From Zizania palustris (taxonomy: Eukaryota > Streptophyta > Magnoliopsida > Poales > Poaceae), in assembly GCA_019279435.1 (NCBI GenBank), contig JAAALK010000082.1, forward strand, positions 81,936,989 to 82,000,988: a DNA stretch of 64,000 nucleotides, given 5' to 3'. Position 1 is the first letter of the stretch. Each line of letters opens with the position of its first letter. The notes beneath the pieces are model-generated. The model saw nothing but the letters and a program-made list of their open reading frames with translations, did no database searches and was not told the DNA's origin. This document shows positions 53,001 through 61,735 of this stretch, one piece after another. The translations under genes and the position numbers were made by a program.

Positions 53001-54740
53001 TGCGGACATCTTCCGGAGCCCTTGTCGAACAGGCCGGGCCTTCGGGTTTACAAGCAAGCTGTGCTCAATAATATCCCTATCGACTCCGGTGATATCTTCG
53101 TCAGTCCAAGCGAAGACATCTAGATTTTCTTCTACGACCTTTTCCAAGGAAGTTGCAACTTCGGGAGGTAAATCTTTACCAAATTGAAAAGTGTATTCTT
53201 TACCATCTTTGACAATGACCTTCGTTGCAATCTCTCCTTCGGGACTTGGTCTTGGAAATGACTTCTTCGAAGCTTCGGAGGAGGCTGAAAAAATTTCTCC
53301 ATTATCTTGGACATTATTTACTTGCCTCGGATCAAGAGGAGGACCATGACCATATTCTGCCCTCCGAGCTGTGGCTTGATCTCCGAAGATTGTCAGAACT
53401 CCTGATTGTGTGGGCATCTTCATGCACAAGTAGTTGTGATGCGCCACAGCTCCGAACTGATTCAACATGCCTCGCCCAAAGATGACATTATAAGCATACG
53501 GGGCGTCCACCACATCAAAGATAACTTCTTCAGTTCGGGCTAGTAAACCTTCTCCGAAGGTTACTTCCAGGCCTATCTGGCCAAGTGCATCTAACAGAGG
53601 TCCTGCAAAGCCTTGCAGAGGACGAGCCGCTGGGAGGAGATGCTTCCGGGAAATGCATAACTGATCGAAGGCTTGTACAAATATGATATCTGCCGAGCTA
53701 CCTCCGTCAATTAGCACCCTTCGAACTTCTGTCCCTGCAATATCAGCAGTAATAACCAATGGATCTGCATGCGGGAACTTGATACCAGCTGCATCCTCCG
53801 CAGAGAAAGATATTGGAACATGAGACCACTCCGGCATTGCAGCTGCAGATGACGAAGTTCCAATGTGGCCCACTTCTCGAACGTACTCTCTTCGCTGTCT
53901 CTTGGACATGCTTCCGAGGGTACCTCCTCCGGAGATAGGGAGAACTACTCTCTTCCCTCTATCTTGCCCTTCTTCTTGCTTCGGAGGTGGCATAACATTG
54001 GCCACCGGAGGATGCCTTGCAGCATCAAAATTTTCTATCCGCGCCACAGCCTGGACCGGCTCCGAGCGCACTGCTGCTGCTGGACTTCGGTCGGTACTAC
54101 CTCGACCCGAAGTTCTCTCCAAGTATTCTCCCCGAAGGGTAAGAATAGCCTTGCAAGTGTCAGTTGCATGGCTTCGATTCTCTCCATGAATACAGCAAAA
54201 AAGGGTCTGGCCCTTGCCAGCCGTTTTCCCTGGCGGCCTCCAGCCGCTGGACTTGTTCCCTGCAGACTGTGGAGCTCTTGGTGCAAACTTCTGAGCGGGT
54301 GCAATGTTTAAGACCTCAGAACGAGGGTGCTTTTGCCCTCTTCTTCTATCATGTTGCACTTCGGAGACTGGTTCTTGCGGCTGAGCCGAAGTCTTCACCT
54401 CTGCTTTAACTTCTGTCAACACTGTCGAAGTAGCAGTAGTCCTCCGAAGCCAACCTTCTTCCGACTTCGAGTACTCCTCGAAGTACGACATCAGCTGTGA
54501 TACTGTGGTGATGCTTTTCCGATGCAATTTATCCAAAAGGCCTTTATGACTGACGCCTTCCCGAGCTGCATCAACCACCGAGGATGTGGACAGCCCCCGA
54601 ATTTGCGACTTCGTGTGAGCGAAGCGCTTGAAGTACTGCCTCAATGTTTCTCCGGGGAGCTGTTTCACTTGGAAAAGGCTTCCTGTCGACATGGGGGGCA
54701 CGAAGGTGCCCTGGAAGTTACTTATGAACTTCTTCTTCAA
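50061..54740 (-). CDS. Tat-1 gag-pol polyprotein, main open part (1559 codons)
   Basis: Frame continues gag after one nonsense codon. Residues 1-110 rest of capsid (ETLRQYFKRFAHTKSQIRGL); 182-196 finger-like CIHGENRSHATDTC; protease LIDGGSSADI with D345; RT about 560-800 with LDAYSGYHQ (D653) and YMDD (715-718); first RNase H about 830-950, degenerate (LYLAATGSAVSA lacks the usual Asp); second, archaeal-type RNase H with D1003, E1041, D1065, D1115; integrase finger H1220, H1227, C1258, C1261 and catalytic D1290, D1350, E1386 (35 residues between the last two); GPY-like tail to the stop. At 623-626 WRM passes directly to SCPRDPYP: nine residues of the conserved RT fingers (CIDFT...NKA type) are missing in frame. 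The listed ATG-equivalent is not a real start. Confidence 0.93.
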   Translation of the reverse strand: MKKKFISNFQGTFVPPMSTGSLFQVKQLPGETLRQYFKRFAHTKSQIRGLSTSSVVDAAREGVSHKGLLDKLHRKSITTVSQLMSYFEEYSKSEEGWLRRTTATSTVLTEVKAEVKTSAQPQEPVSEVQHDRRRGQKHPRSEVLNIAPAQKFAPRAPQSAGNKSSGWRPPGKTAGKGQTLFCCIHGENRSHATDTCKAILTLRGEYLERTSGRGSTDRSPAAAVRSEPVQAVARIENFDAARHPPVANVMPPPKQEEGQDRGKRVVLPISGGGTLGSMSKRQRREYVREVGHIGTSSSAAAMPEWSHVPISFSAEDAAGIKFPHADPLVITADIAGTEVRRVLIDGGSSADIIFVQAFDQLCISRKHLLPAARPLQGFAGPLLDALGQIGLEVTFGEGLLARTEEVIFDVVDAPYAYNVIFGRGMLNQFGAVAHHNYLCMKMPTQSGVLTIFGDQATARRAEYGHGPPLDPRQVNNVQDNGEIFSASSEASKKSFPRPSPEGEIATKVIVKDGKEYTFQFGKDLPPEVATSLEKVVEENLDVFAWTDEDITGVDRDIIEHSLLVNPKARPVRQGLRKMSAERAALAKDEVEKLLKAGIIREVAHTEWLANPVFVRKKSSGKWRMSCPRDPYPMPRIDQLVDSTAGSELLSFLDAYSGYHQIWLKREDEIKTSCVTPSGVFCYVRMPFGLRNAGATFSRLVAKALGHQLGRNVEAYMDDIVIKSALKHQHSLDLAETFNSLRACGIRLNPEKCIFGAKAGKLLGYLVSSRGIEASPTQITALQKMAPPENLKQVQKLTGRLAALSRFLSRSAERSLPIFKALKGSEDFAWTPECQRSFEDIKNYLSNLATLTVPIADETLLLYLAATGSAVSAILVREADINGKLVQNPVYFVSEALSGAKTRYSELEKFVYALIKASRKLRHYFLAHNVIVPTSYPLGDMLRSKDSTGRIGKWAVELAPFGISFLARTAIKSQVLADFVAEWTPPAKLTPEKSDDGVWIIYSDGAFQASGAGIGAVLISPSGQRAMYSARLNFKSTNNIAEYEGILLGLRKARALGATRIIIKTDSQIVAGHVDKSFQVRHPQLAKYLEEIRKIEAHFKGISIRSIPRTENVQADILAKAAAGAVDVPDEAFYEELNIPSVPQVASAEILCIPSADWKDSIIELLQGGTNLPEEPQLSRLKLRARNYQLINGILYKAGVCSPLLRCISQAEGQEILREIHEGLCGSHLAPRALAGKTLRQGLYWPTITADAESLVRTCQGCQWMGRRSHRPPTALQVIAPVWPMARWGMDLIGPFPLAKGNLKFAVVAIEYFSKWVEAEPLTAITSNNVQKFFWKNIICRFGVPKYLTVDNGTQFDAEPFRKFCEDLGIQLCFAAVRHPQSNGAVERANGNILSGLNRRIVGLSKGLWTEELPKILWSIRTTQTRSTGFTPFRLLFGDEAMTPTELKGGSFRSTEPDIEEERQASLDLSEETRLRAVANLSKYHQQTKTWYDPKVKLSELRPGHLVLRSIIAPGKLGNKWEGPYLIIRSGRPGSFKLANLEGEELAHTWHAEHLKRYFA

Positions 54741-54776
54741 CTGTAACCATGACGTGATTGATCCTGGTTTTAAAGA

Positions 54777-55430
54777 CTAGAACCATCTCAACGCCACTCC
54801 TTCAAGGGCTAACGGGAAGCACTTCGCCATAGTTTCTCTGTCTCCGCCACTAGCCTCGATTGCTAGGGCATAAGAACGTGCAAACTCACTGGGATCTTCG
54901 TCTCCGGCATACTTGCAAAGCTTCGAAGCTTTGAACCTCGGATCGAAGCGAACCTTCTGAAGCTCGGGATGCAACGGAGATTCATTGTCGTAAGAAGCGT
55001 TCTCCGGGGCTTCGGGATAGTCAAGATCGTCATCTTCGTGCACTTCGGGGATAACTGGGGTGACTTGAGGACGAAGCCTGTTCGCAGCCTCTTGCCGCCA
55101 CCTCGCTACCTCGGCTTGAAGATTGGCCATTTGAGTGGCCATATCTCCAAGGCTATCTTCATCTCCTCTGGAAGGACCTTCCGGGTCTTGAGAACTGGTA
55201 TGATCAGTTTGAATCGGAATGGAGGGTGGCAGAGTGGCTCCGGGCGGTCGGAGTGTAGAAGGGGTTGGTGGAGAGGTTTCATATCCTCGAGGGATAGAAG
55301 CCCCTGGCGGAGTTAGAGGTGGAGGGATAGTCGAAGACCCTCCGACTTCGACTGTGTCGAAGGGTATCTCTCCGGAGATCCGAGAGGACCTCCGAGTGGG
55401 ATTGCGAGATGCGCTCCGCTTAGGAGGCAT
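54777..55430 (-). CDS. Tat-1 gag N-terminal part, ended by a nonsense codon
   Basis: 217 codons from ATG 55430, the first ATG after the PBS (leader about 60 nt). Basic start (MPPKRSASRNPTRRSSR), Pro/Ser/Thr-rich region, coiled segment MATQMANLQAEVARWRQEAANRL, acidic DDDLDYPEAPENASYDNE, then the capsid core (KLCKYAGDEDPSEFARSYALA, FPLALEGVALRWF). It stops at TAG 54777-54779, where Tat-2 has TGG (FWSLKPG). The same frame continues into 54740-50061, so in the parent element gag and pol were one ORF. Confidence 0.9.
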   Translation of the reverse strand: MPPKRSASRNPTRRSSRISGEIPFDTVEVGGSSTIPPPLTPPGASIPRGYETSPPTPSTLRPPGATLPPSIPIQTDHTSSQDPEGPSRGDEDSLGDMATQMANLQAEVARWRQEAANRLRPQVTPVIPEVHEDDDLDYPEAPENASYDNESPLHPELQKVRFDPRFKASKLCKYAGDEDPSEFARSYALAIEASGGDRETMAKCFPLALEGVALRWF

Positions 55431-55472
55431 GATGCAAGAGGTTGGTAGAGAACGAAGTTTTTTGGACTAAGT

Positions 55473-55490
55473 TCCCCACGGACGGCGCCA
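55473..55490 (-). other. Primer-binding site of Tat-1
   Basis: Minus strand tggcgccgtccgtgggga, two bases inside the 5' LTR; Tat-2 has the identical site at 60917-60934. The TGGCGCCG core resembles the 3' end of tRNA-Asp, as in related Tat/Athila elements; the exact tRNA is uncertain. Confidence 0.75.
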
Positions 55491-55492
55491 AC

Positions 55493-55987
55493 TGTTGGCG
55501 TAAAAGATTACGCTAACAGGTTTCTGTAGAAAAGAAACTAACAAATGAAGTGTTTGCGAAGCAAACTGTTCTAAGCCTCCGAAAGGATAATAACTTAGAA
55601 TAGTTCGAAAGTGTGTATTGATTCACTTGTAATCGGTCCTCATTACAGGGTGAAATGGGGGGTATTTATAGGCCTAAACATTAAGGAAAAGACCTATTTA
55701 CCCCTCTATTACAACCGACATTAAGGAAACTATTTGGTTTCCTTAATAGGGCTAAAATGGTAAAAGACTAATCTAATAGGATAGAAGATAAGTCTTCCAT
55801 CTTAGCTGGCAGAAAAGATCCTGAAGAGCTTTGGTTCGAAGACATACTTCGAACCAATGCCAGTCTTCGGACTTCGAACAAGGTTCTGGGCATCTTCGAA
55901 GATGGTCTTCGAACAACCTTCGAATTGGTTGGTTGTCTTTATGCTGCTTCGGCAATAACCCCGAAGATGAGATATTTTCCCCCAACA
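55493..55987 (-). repeat. Tat-1 5' LTR
   Basis: 495 bp, tgttggcgta to cccccaaca, TSD atgat at 55988. Minus-strand TATA box (tataaata) at 55673-55680, leaving about 150 bp for R-U5. The outermost 26 bp on the left (tgttggcgtaa, aaga, ttacgctaaca) form a near-perfect hairpin, so in sense orientation the LTR ends in a stem-loop next to the PBS. Confidence 0.97.
55673..55680 (-). promoter_or_regulatory. TATA box of the Tat-1 5' LTR
   Basis: tatttata on the plus strand, tataaata on the minus, in context ggcctataaatacccccc; Tat-2 has it at 60737-60744. It would drive gag-pol leftwards. Confidence 0.7.
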
Positions 55988-56995
55988 ATGATCATCAAAC
56001 ATGTGAAGTGCAATATCAAAACAGAAAAACAGTTCCAGAAAAATATTTCAGCACTGTGGTTCTTACTTTGATCAGCAAAAGAAATACGAAGAAATCACAG
56101 AAATCTTTTGCAAATTCCAAAAATGGATCATTCAATTCATGCACAAAAAAGTTACTTGGACATCTATATCGAGTTCTACACTAGATTTACCAGAAAACTG
56201 CTATCAAAATTGATCACAGCCACAAAGTGTACCTGCACCCAGAAAAACTGTTCAACCGATTCACTAAACAGTGTTGTCGAAAACACTTTTCCAGATCGAG
56301 AGAATTTTCGGCAGATCACTGTTCCTCATCCAAAGCTCTTTCAAATTTTTGTTTTCTCAGCCATTTTTCTTGCAAAATTTGTGTCTAAAGTACTCCAATG
56401 GTTCAGCCAACATAGGGGGATAATATCCTACCAGCTAATGTTCTAGAAGCCCCCATTTGACACATAGACGCTTAGTAATTTCAGATTTAACAATTCTGAA
56501 AATTACCCTCTAAAACCTAAAAGAAAAATTACAAATTGACTCTCCTTTTAATATAATTTCAGAGTAGAACCACTCTAAAAATTATACCAAGAGGTTACAC
56601 TACAAAATTGAAAATTTAAACTAATACTAGACACAAATTTATTGAATTAACAAAACCATTAAACATTTCGACGGTTTTCAGCAAAAACCTACAAAGCCTC
56701 TCAACCCTTCGACTCGTGACACCGCTTCATGACTCTGAGCGCCAGTAAGCCACTTCTGCTCTCGATCCCCTCGATCCGCCTGAATGCTTGTCCTGGCCTC
56801 CCTCTCGCGAACCCGGTGGACACACCGTCAGCAGTCACCCGCTCGACCCTCGATCACCCATCAACAGTTAAACCTCCTTTCTACATCGAAACTCTCGATG
56901 CACTCAAACCACTCTCAACCACTCATCTTCTCAGATGCTCATCCTTATCAATAACTCATCATTTAGACCGAAACCACCCTTGGTTTCTCAATTTG

Positions 56996-58252
56996 TACAA
57001 ACTATCTAGAATGACAAGGGGACTTAAGTGCCAGATTTTTCATTAAATCGACCTTTAGCAGTTTTGCTTGTTCTGCCCCCCGAGTCCCTTTTGAAGCCAT
57101 GGTCTTTATTTAGCGAGGGTTGAAGCTGGCTTGCTAGCCAACTTCGGTCTCCATACCTGGCGTGTACCAGCTACAGTCGCGGGCTTGCCGGGTTGGCTAC
57201 CTTTGCATTCTTTGGCCTCTCTCCCTCTAAGGTACTCGGCACGAAGGCGTTGTAACTGCCTTTTTTGGGACTTAGTTATCCCGGGAAGCACCCATGAGAG
57301 TAGTAGCTTCGATCTCGGGGCTATAGACTCATTCCTAGAAGCCTTGGCCGAATGGGAAGTACCCAAATCAGCCTTGATAATTTTGCGGTCATTATGAATA
57401 TCCTCCTATGAACTGTTGGTCGAACCGACCATGCAAGGCCCGTTAGACTGGTACTTGCCGGGAGCCTAAAAAGAGCCGGTCGGACCGGCCATGATAGGCC
57501 AGTCAGACCAGTGTACTATAGTCAGTCGGACCGGCCCTAGAGCGGCGGTCGGACCGGTAATGATTTCTTTGGCGAAATTTTCTAAGTCGCCTCCATCCTG
57601 CTCTGGGAGGATTCCTTCGAGAATTGGGACATCGCAAACACCTGTTTCGTCAGCAAGGGTTATCTCATTGTGTTTACCTCCCTGGTCCCTTTCCTTCATC
57701 TTTGAAGATCTAGGCCAACTCTTTCGAGTTCGGACATTATGATCAAACCCATGCCTCTTTGCTAGTCTCCTTTGTTTTGCCGATTCTTGGTGGAATACCA
57801 TTTAGGGTGATGGGAACGACATTTGATGCAGTGAGAATGGCATCCATGGGGTGAAGTATGGAGACAGACACTTGTACTAGGGCATTGGGCATGCCCCCCA
57901 TGACATCATTGGAAAGCCGTATGAGTAGGACGGTGAAGAAAACTCCAATGAATTGGGACTATGACCAAATCCTCCTCCAGGGGTCGGATTTGGCCTCCCT
58001 AAATTGTCGGGCCAATGAGCTGCTCTTTGCTCGGCCATAAGCTCATATTTTTTCAGGAGTGCATCGAAAGTAACCATTGGTCGTCTAGCTGTCTTGTCAT
58101 CAAGCGGCCTTTCTTTATCCACATATTTGCGTGCATCCGACCAAGGTTCTTCAACTACCACATTTTTCCCTTAGCTGATTCAGCTTGATAAGGCCGAATC
58201 AATACTCTAGTGTTGCAATCAATGTTAAGGGGAAAGGGTTGTCTTCAAACTT
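56996..58252 (-). pseudogene. Gyp-4 gag-protease linker (broken)
   Basis: 57366-57106 (PGITKSQKRQLQRLRAEYLRGR, TRQVWRPKLA) matches the Gyp-1 linker MTKSQKRLF...VWKPKP at 5280-5160. 57801-57466 has KQRRLAKRHGFDH and a region with GGTCNGACC repeats (57478, 57547). 58161-57877 carries DDKTARRPMVTFDALLKKY. 56996-57105 is non-coding and joins the 3' stub 31915-32081 once the solo LTR is removed. No protease, RT, RNase H or integrase is found in between: pol is deleted. Confidence 0.65.
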
Positions 58253-60419
58253 CTATCGTCCTACATTGATGGCCGATTGAACTTGTTGGTGGAAAACATA
58301 GCACTTATCGATAGAATGAGTGTAAGAGTCATGCCACTTACAATATTTATGGTCTACTAGCTCCTCCGCCAACATGATGATATGGCCTTCGCGCACCTTG
58401 ACATGTCCTTTCTCAAAGAGATAATCGAATATCTTATCACACTTGGTCAAATCAAAGGTGTATTTACCTCCTGAGCTCTTTTGAGGTGTTGGTTTTAAAT
58501 TAGAGCACACGAATGGACTCCCCTCATTTGTCTAAGCCCATTCGGCTGTATAGACATCGAATTCCCTATTCTTGCAAGATGATCGCTCACCGACAGCCTT
58601 TTCAGGGTCATTTAAAATTTTATCCTAACCCGTGACTCTGCTTTCAATAGCCAGAGCGTTTTGTAGTACTTGACCAATATCTGTGAAGGTCTGGCCACGT
58701 GCAGCTTCTTTAATGTGGACAAGCAAACCATCAAATGTGAGTTCGGCCAAATCTTTATCATTAATAGCTAAGTCAGAGAGTATCAGCTTTTGATTTCTAA
58801 GAACCTTTGAATGTAAAAGTCAATGGTCTCATTAGTCTATTTCCTAACCGATCTCAAAGTAGCTAGCTGACATTCTATTTTACTAGGAGAGAATCGCATA
58901 TGAAACTTCTGGACCAAATCTTCCCAAGCAAAAATAGAATGGACGGGCACATATATAAACCATTCATAAGCAGTCGCGCTTAACGATAGAGAAAACAAGC
59001 TAACTTTATGCTCATTGCAAATGCTCGCTTCACCACACTAGAATAAAACCGCGCTACATGATCGCTTGTGGCGTCGATAGTACTACCGTTAACCCTCGTG
59101 AATTCTAGCACATCGAAACCATTGGGTAGCTTGCAATAATCAAAATATATAAGGTACAGCTGCGGGTCGCCCGGACCCCTTAACTCGTGCTCTAAATATT
59201 CTCTGAGTGTGGCGTACAATTTCTTCCTCAACACTTTAGGCCTTGTACGACTATTCTTCCGTGTCACTTGCCCAAAGGGAGAAGTCTTAACGGGAGTGTG
59301 ACCAAGACCATCTCGCTGGCCATGAGGGTTAGCGGTGGGAATGATATTCTTGATCGGTGTGCAATGTGTATCAACATCTACTGTCGGTGGGTGTGGGTAG
59401 ACCGATCGCAGAGTGCTAAAGGGGTATGTGAAAACATCATCGGCCGAGCGATACAAACAATCCTGAGCCAATGTAGTGTAATGGGGTGTGTGCCCAGAAC
59501 TATACGCGGGTGGGGTACCTAAAGGCGTAGTAGGTGCGGTTAGTGAAACTATTAGTGCATGCAGTGGTGGTGTAAAAAATGTGGCAGGGTACACGCTGGT
59601 TAGACTAGCCTGATGTTGCCAGTCGGACCGACCATGCCCGTCCGGTTGGACCAGCCAGATAGAGTCAGTCAGACCGGCGTTTGTCGGTGATGCAGCAACA
59701 TCGGACTAACGGTCGATCGGCGCTATCGGGTATGCATCGGTCGGACCAGTCCAGAAACCGGTCGGACCGACCATTGCTAGTGGCGTGTGGGCACCGGTGC
59801 GCCAGATAGGTGATGCGGGCTGGCATGCATCGGCCGGACCAGCCTGGTATAGCCGATCGGATTGACCATGTTCGTCTAGTCAGACCGGCTAGCCAGGTCC
59901 GGTCTGATCGACAAAGGTCTGAGGGGCTTCAGCCATGAAAGCCGAAGCCGTCGACGCAACATCTCTTCTTGTGCTCTCTTCCATCGTACTGTGTATGCGG
60001 TAGGCAAGGGGAACGCTAGCAATCATAGTAGGGGAACCAATTTCAGAAAAGCCGAGTCTTTCCAACATAGCCTTCACCCTAGACTCTATCTCGAGTCCCC
60101 AAATTTCAGTGAACATCCGGCTAATCGCTTCCTCTACCTTGGTGGCTACTTTTTTCTTGAATTCTGGGGAAGAGAAGAAAGAGAGGGAGATTACCTTAGT
60201 CGGCGTGGTGAATGTGGTATATCCGGTGCCACGATTGACGAAGCCATCGCCTATCCTGACGTACTCCCGAAGCATGAGTTCTTCGAGCTCCTTCTTTTTG
60301 TCTTCAATCTTCGCGCTGTCTTCCGCCTAGAGGTCCTCCAAAGTGGGGATAACGGAGTCACTGTCATCCTCCGTGTTCCCCGCCATGCTTGTCGGTGTAG
60401 AGGGTACCATTGACATAGT
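58253..60419 (-). pseudogene. Gyp-4 gag (broken)
   Basis: From right to left: 60275-59889 (EFKKKVATKVEEAISRMF, ESRVKAMLERLGFSEIG, PTMIASVPLAYRIHS), aligned with Gyp-1 at 24236-24156 and 7640-7540; a non-coding-like patch 59888-59600 with GGTCNGACC motifs (59739, 59760); 59594-58980 (RPKVLRKKLYATLREYLEHEL, LPNGFDVLEFTRVNGSTIDA, HVARFYSSVV), the capsid start; 58979-58511, broken capsid; 58510-58253 with the finger YCKWHDSYTHSIDKCYVFHQQVQSAI. Tat-2 inserted at 60420, so the 5' end is out of the window. Confidence 0.75.
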
Positions 60420-60914
60420 TGTTGGGGGAAAATATCTCATCTTCGGGGTTATTGCCGAAGCAGCATAAAGGCAGACAGCGGGTTCGAAGGTTCCCAGAAC
60501 ATCATCTTCGAAGATACCCGGAACCAAGTTCGAAGTACGAAGATAGGCTTTGGTTCGGAGTACATCTTTGAACTAAGGCTTTTCAAGATCTTTTCTGCCA
60601 GCTAAGATGGAAGACTTATCTTCTTTCTCATTAGATTAGTCTTTTACCATTTTAGCCCTATTAAGGGAACCGAATAGTTTCCACTATGTCGGTTGTAATA
60701 GAGGGGTAAATAGGTCTTTTCCTTAATGATTGGGCCTATAAATACCCCCCATTTCACCCTGTAATAGGGACAAAATACAAGTTATTCAATACACACATTC
60801 GAACTATTCTAAGTTATTATCCTTTCGGAGGCTTAGAACAGTTTGCTTCGCAAACATTTCGTTTGTCAGTTTCTCTTCTACAGAAACTTGTTAGCGTAAT
60901 CTTTTACGCCAACA
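60420..60914 (+). repeat. Tat-2 5' LTR
   Basis: 495 bp, tgttgggggaa to cgccaaca; reverse complement of the Tat-1 LTRs with scattered differences. TATA box tataaata at 60737-60744. It ends in the same terminal hairpin (ttagcgtaatcttttacgcc). Confidence 0.95.
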
Positions 60915-60916
60915 GT

Positions 60917-60934
60917 TGGCGCCGTCCGTGGGGA
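60917..60934 (+). other. Primer-binding site of Tat-2
   Basis: tggcgccgtccgtgggga, identical to the Tat-1 site and placed two bases after the LTR. Confidence 0.75.
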
Positions 60935-60976
60935 ACCTAGTACGAAAAACTTCGTTCTCTACCAACTTCTTACATC

Positions 60977-61735
60977 ATGCCTCCTAAGCGGAGTGCACCC
61001 CGTAATCCCACTCGGAGGTCCTCTCGGATCTCCAGAGAGATACCCTTCGACATAGTTGAAGTCGGAGGGCCTTCGACATTCCTTCCACAAACTCCGGAAG
61101 GGACTTCCATCCCTCGAACATACGAAGCCTCTCCGCCAACCCCTTCCATACTCCGACCGCCCGGAGTCCCTTCTCCACCCTCCATCCCAATTCGAACTGA
61201 TCCTACCAGTTCTCAAGACCCAGAAGGTCCTTCCGGAGGAGATGAGGATAACCTTGGGGATATGGCCACTCAAATGGCCAACCTTCAAGCTGAGGTAGCA
61301 AGGTGGCGGCAAGAAGTTGCGAACAGGCTTCGCTCTCAAGCCATCCCAACTATCCCAGAAGTGCCCGAAGACGACGATCTTAATTATCCCGAAGCCCCGG
61401 AGAACGCCTCTTACGACAATGAATCTCCGTTGCATCCTAAGCTGCAGAAGGTTCGCTTTGATCCAAAGTTTAAAACTTCGAAGCTCTGTAAGTATGCCGG
61501 AGATGAAGATCCCGGAGAGTTCGTTCGCTCTTATGCCCTAGCGATTGAGGCTAGCGGCGGAGTTAGAGACACTATGGCGAAGTGCTTCCCTTTGGCTCTT
61601 CAAGGAGTGGCATTGAGATGGTTCTGGTCTTTGAAGCCAGGATCAATCAATTCATGGTCGCAGTTGAAGAGGAAGTTTATAAGCAACTTTCAGGGCACCT
61701 TCGTGCCTCCTATGTCAACAGGAAGCCTTTTCTAG
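60977..61735 (+). pseudogene. Tat-2 gag N-terminal part, ended by a nonsense codon
   Basis: 252 codons from ATG 60977 (MPPKRSAPRNPTRRSSR). It reads through the position of the Tat-1 stop (FWSLKPGSINSW) and on to FVPPMSTGSLF, then TAG at 61733-61735 where Tat-1 has CAA. The following codons (KQLPGETLRQYFKRF) stay in the same frame. So Tat-1 and Tat-2 carry different gag stops, and neither is a programmed signal shared by the family. Confidence 0.9.

Larger units (their letters stand above)
44533..55987 (-). mobile_element. Tat-1: young Ty3/gypsy Tat-lineage element with opposite-strand gene, TSD atgat
   Basis: 11455 bp, LTRs 44533-45027 and 55493-55987 (495 bp each, 2 differences), TSD atgat at 44528-44532 and 55988-55992. 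Leftward order: PBS, gag-pol 55430-50061, 60-bp tandem array, and between it and the 3' LTR a plus-strand gene 45483-49132. A long 3' internal region with tandem repeats, a dual RNase H and an opposite-strand ORF are hallmarks of the Tat lineage (for example Grande and RIRE2). Gag has one nonsense codon and RT a 9-residue deletion, so the copy itself is probably defective. It sits in the long solo LTR. Confidence 0.96.
32082..56990 (-). repeat. Long copia-type solo LTR split by two later insertions, TSD atttg
   Basis: Pieces 32082-32532, 43029-44532 and 55993-56990 join to about 2.95 kb, from tgtgggatcg to ggtttctca. It has the same left-end motif (agaggggggtgaataggcgcc) as the SIRE LTRs but is otherwise unlike them. 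It is the second copy of the LTR at 1-2506. TSD atttg at both ends and no internal domain show a solo LTR. SIRE-B and Tat-1 inserted into it afterwards. Sense is taken as minus by analogy. The pieces are AT-rich and contain no gene. Confidence 0.88.

Noticed and set aside
54777..54779. In-frame TAG between gag and pol of Tat-1 as a programmed readthrough signal
   Set aside because: Tat-2 has a sense codon (TGG) here and its own TAG at another place, so these are independent mutations.
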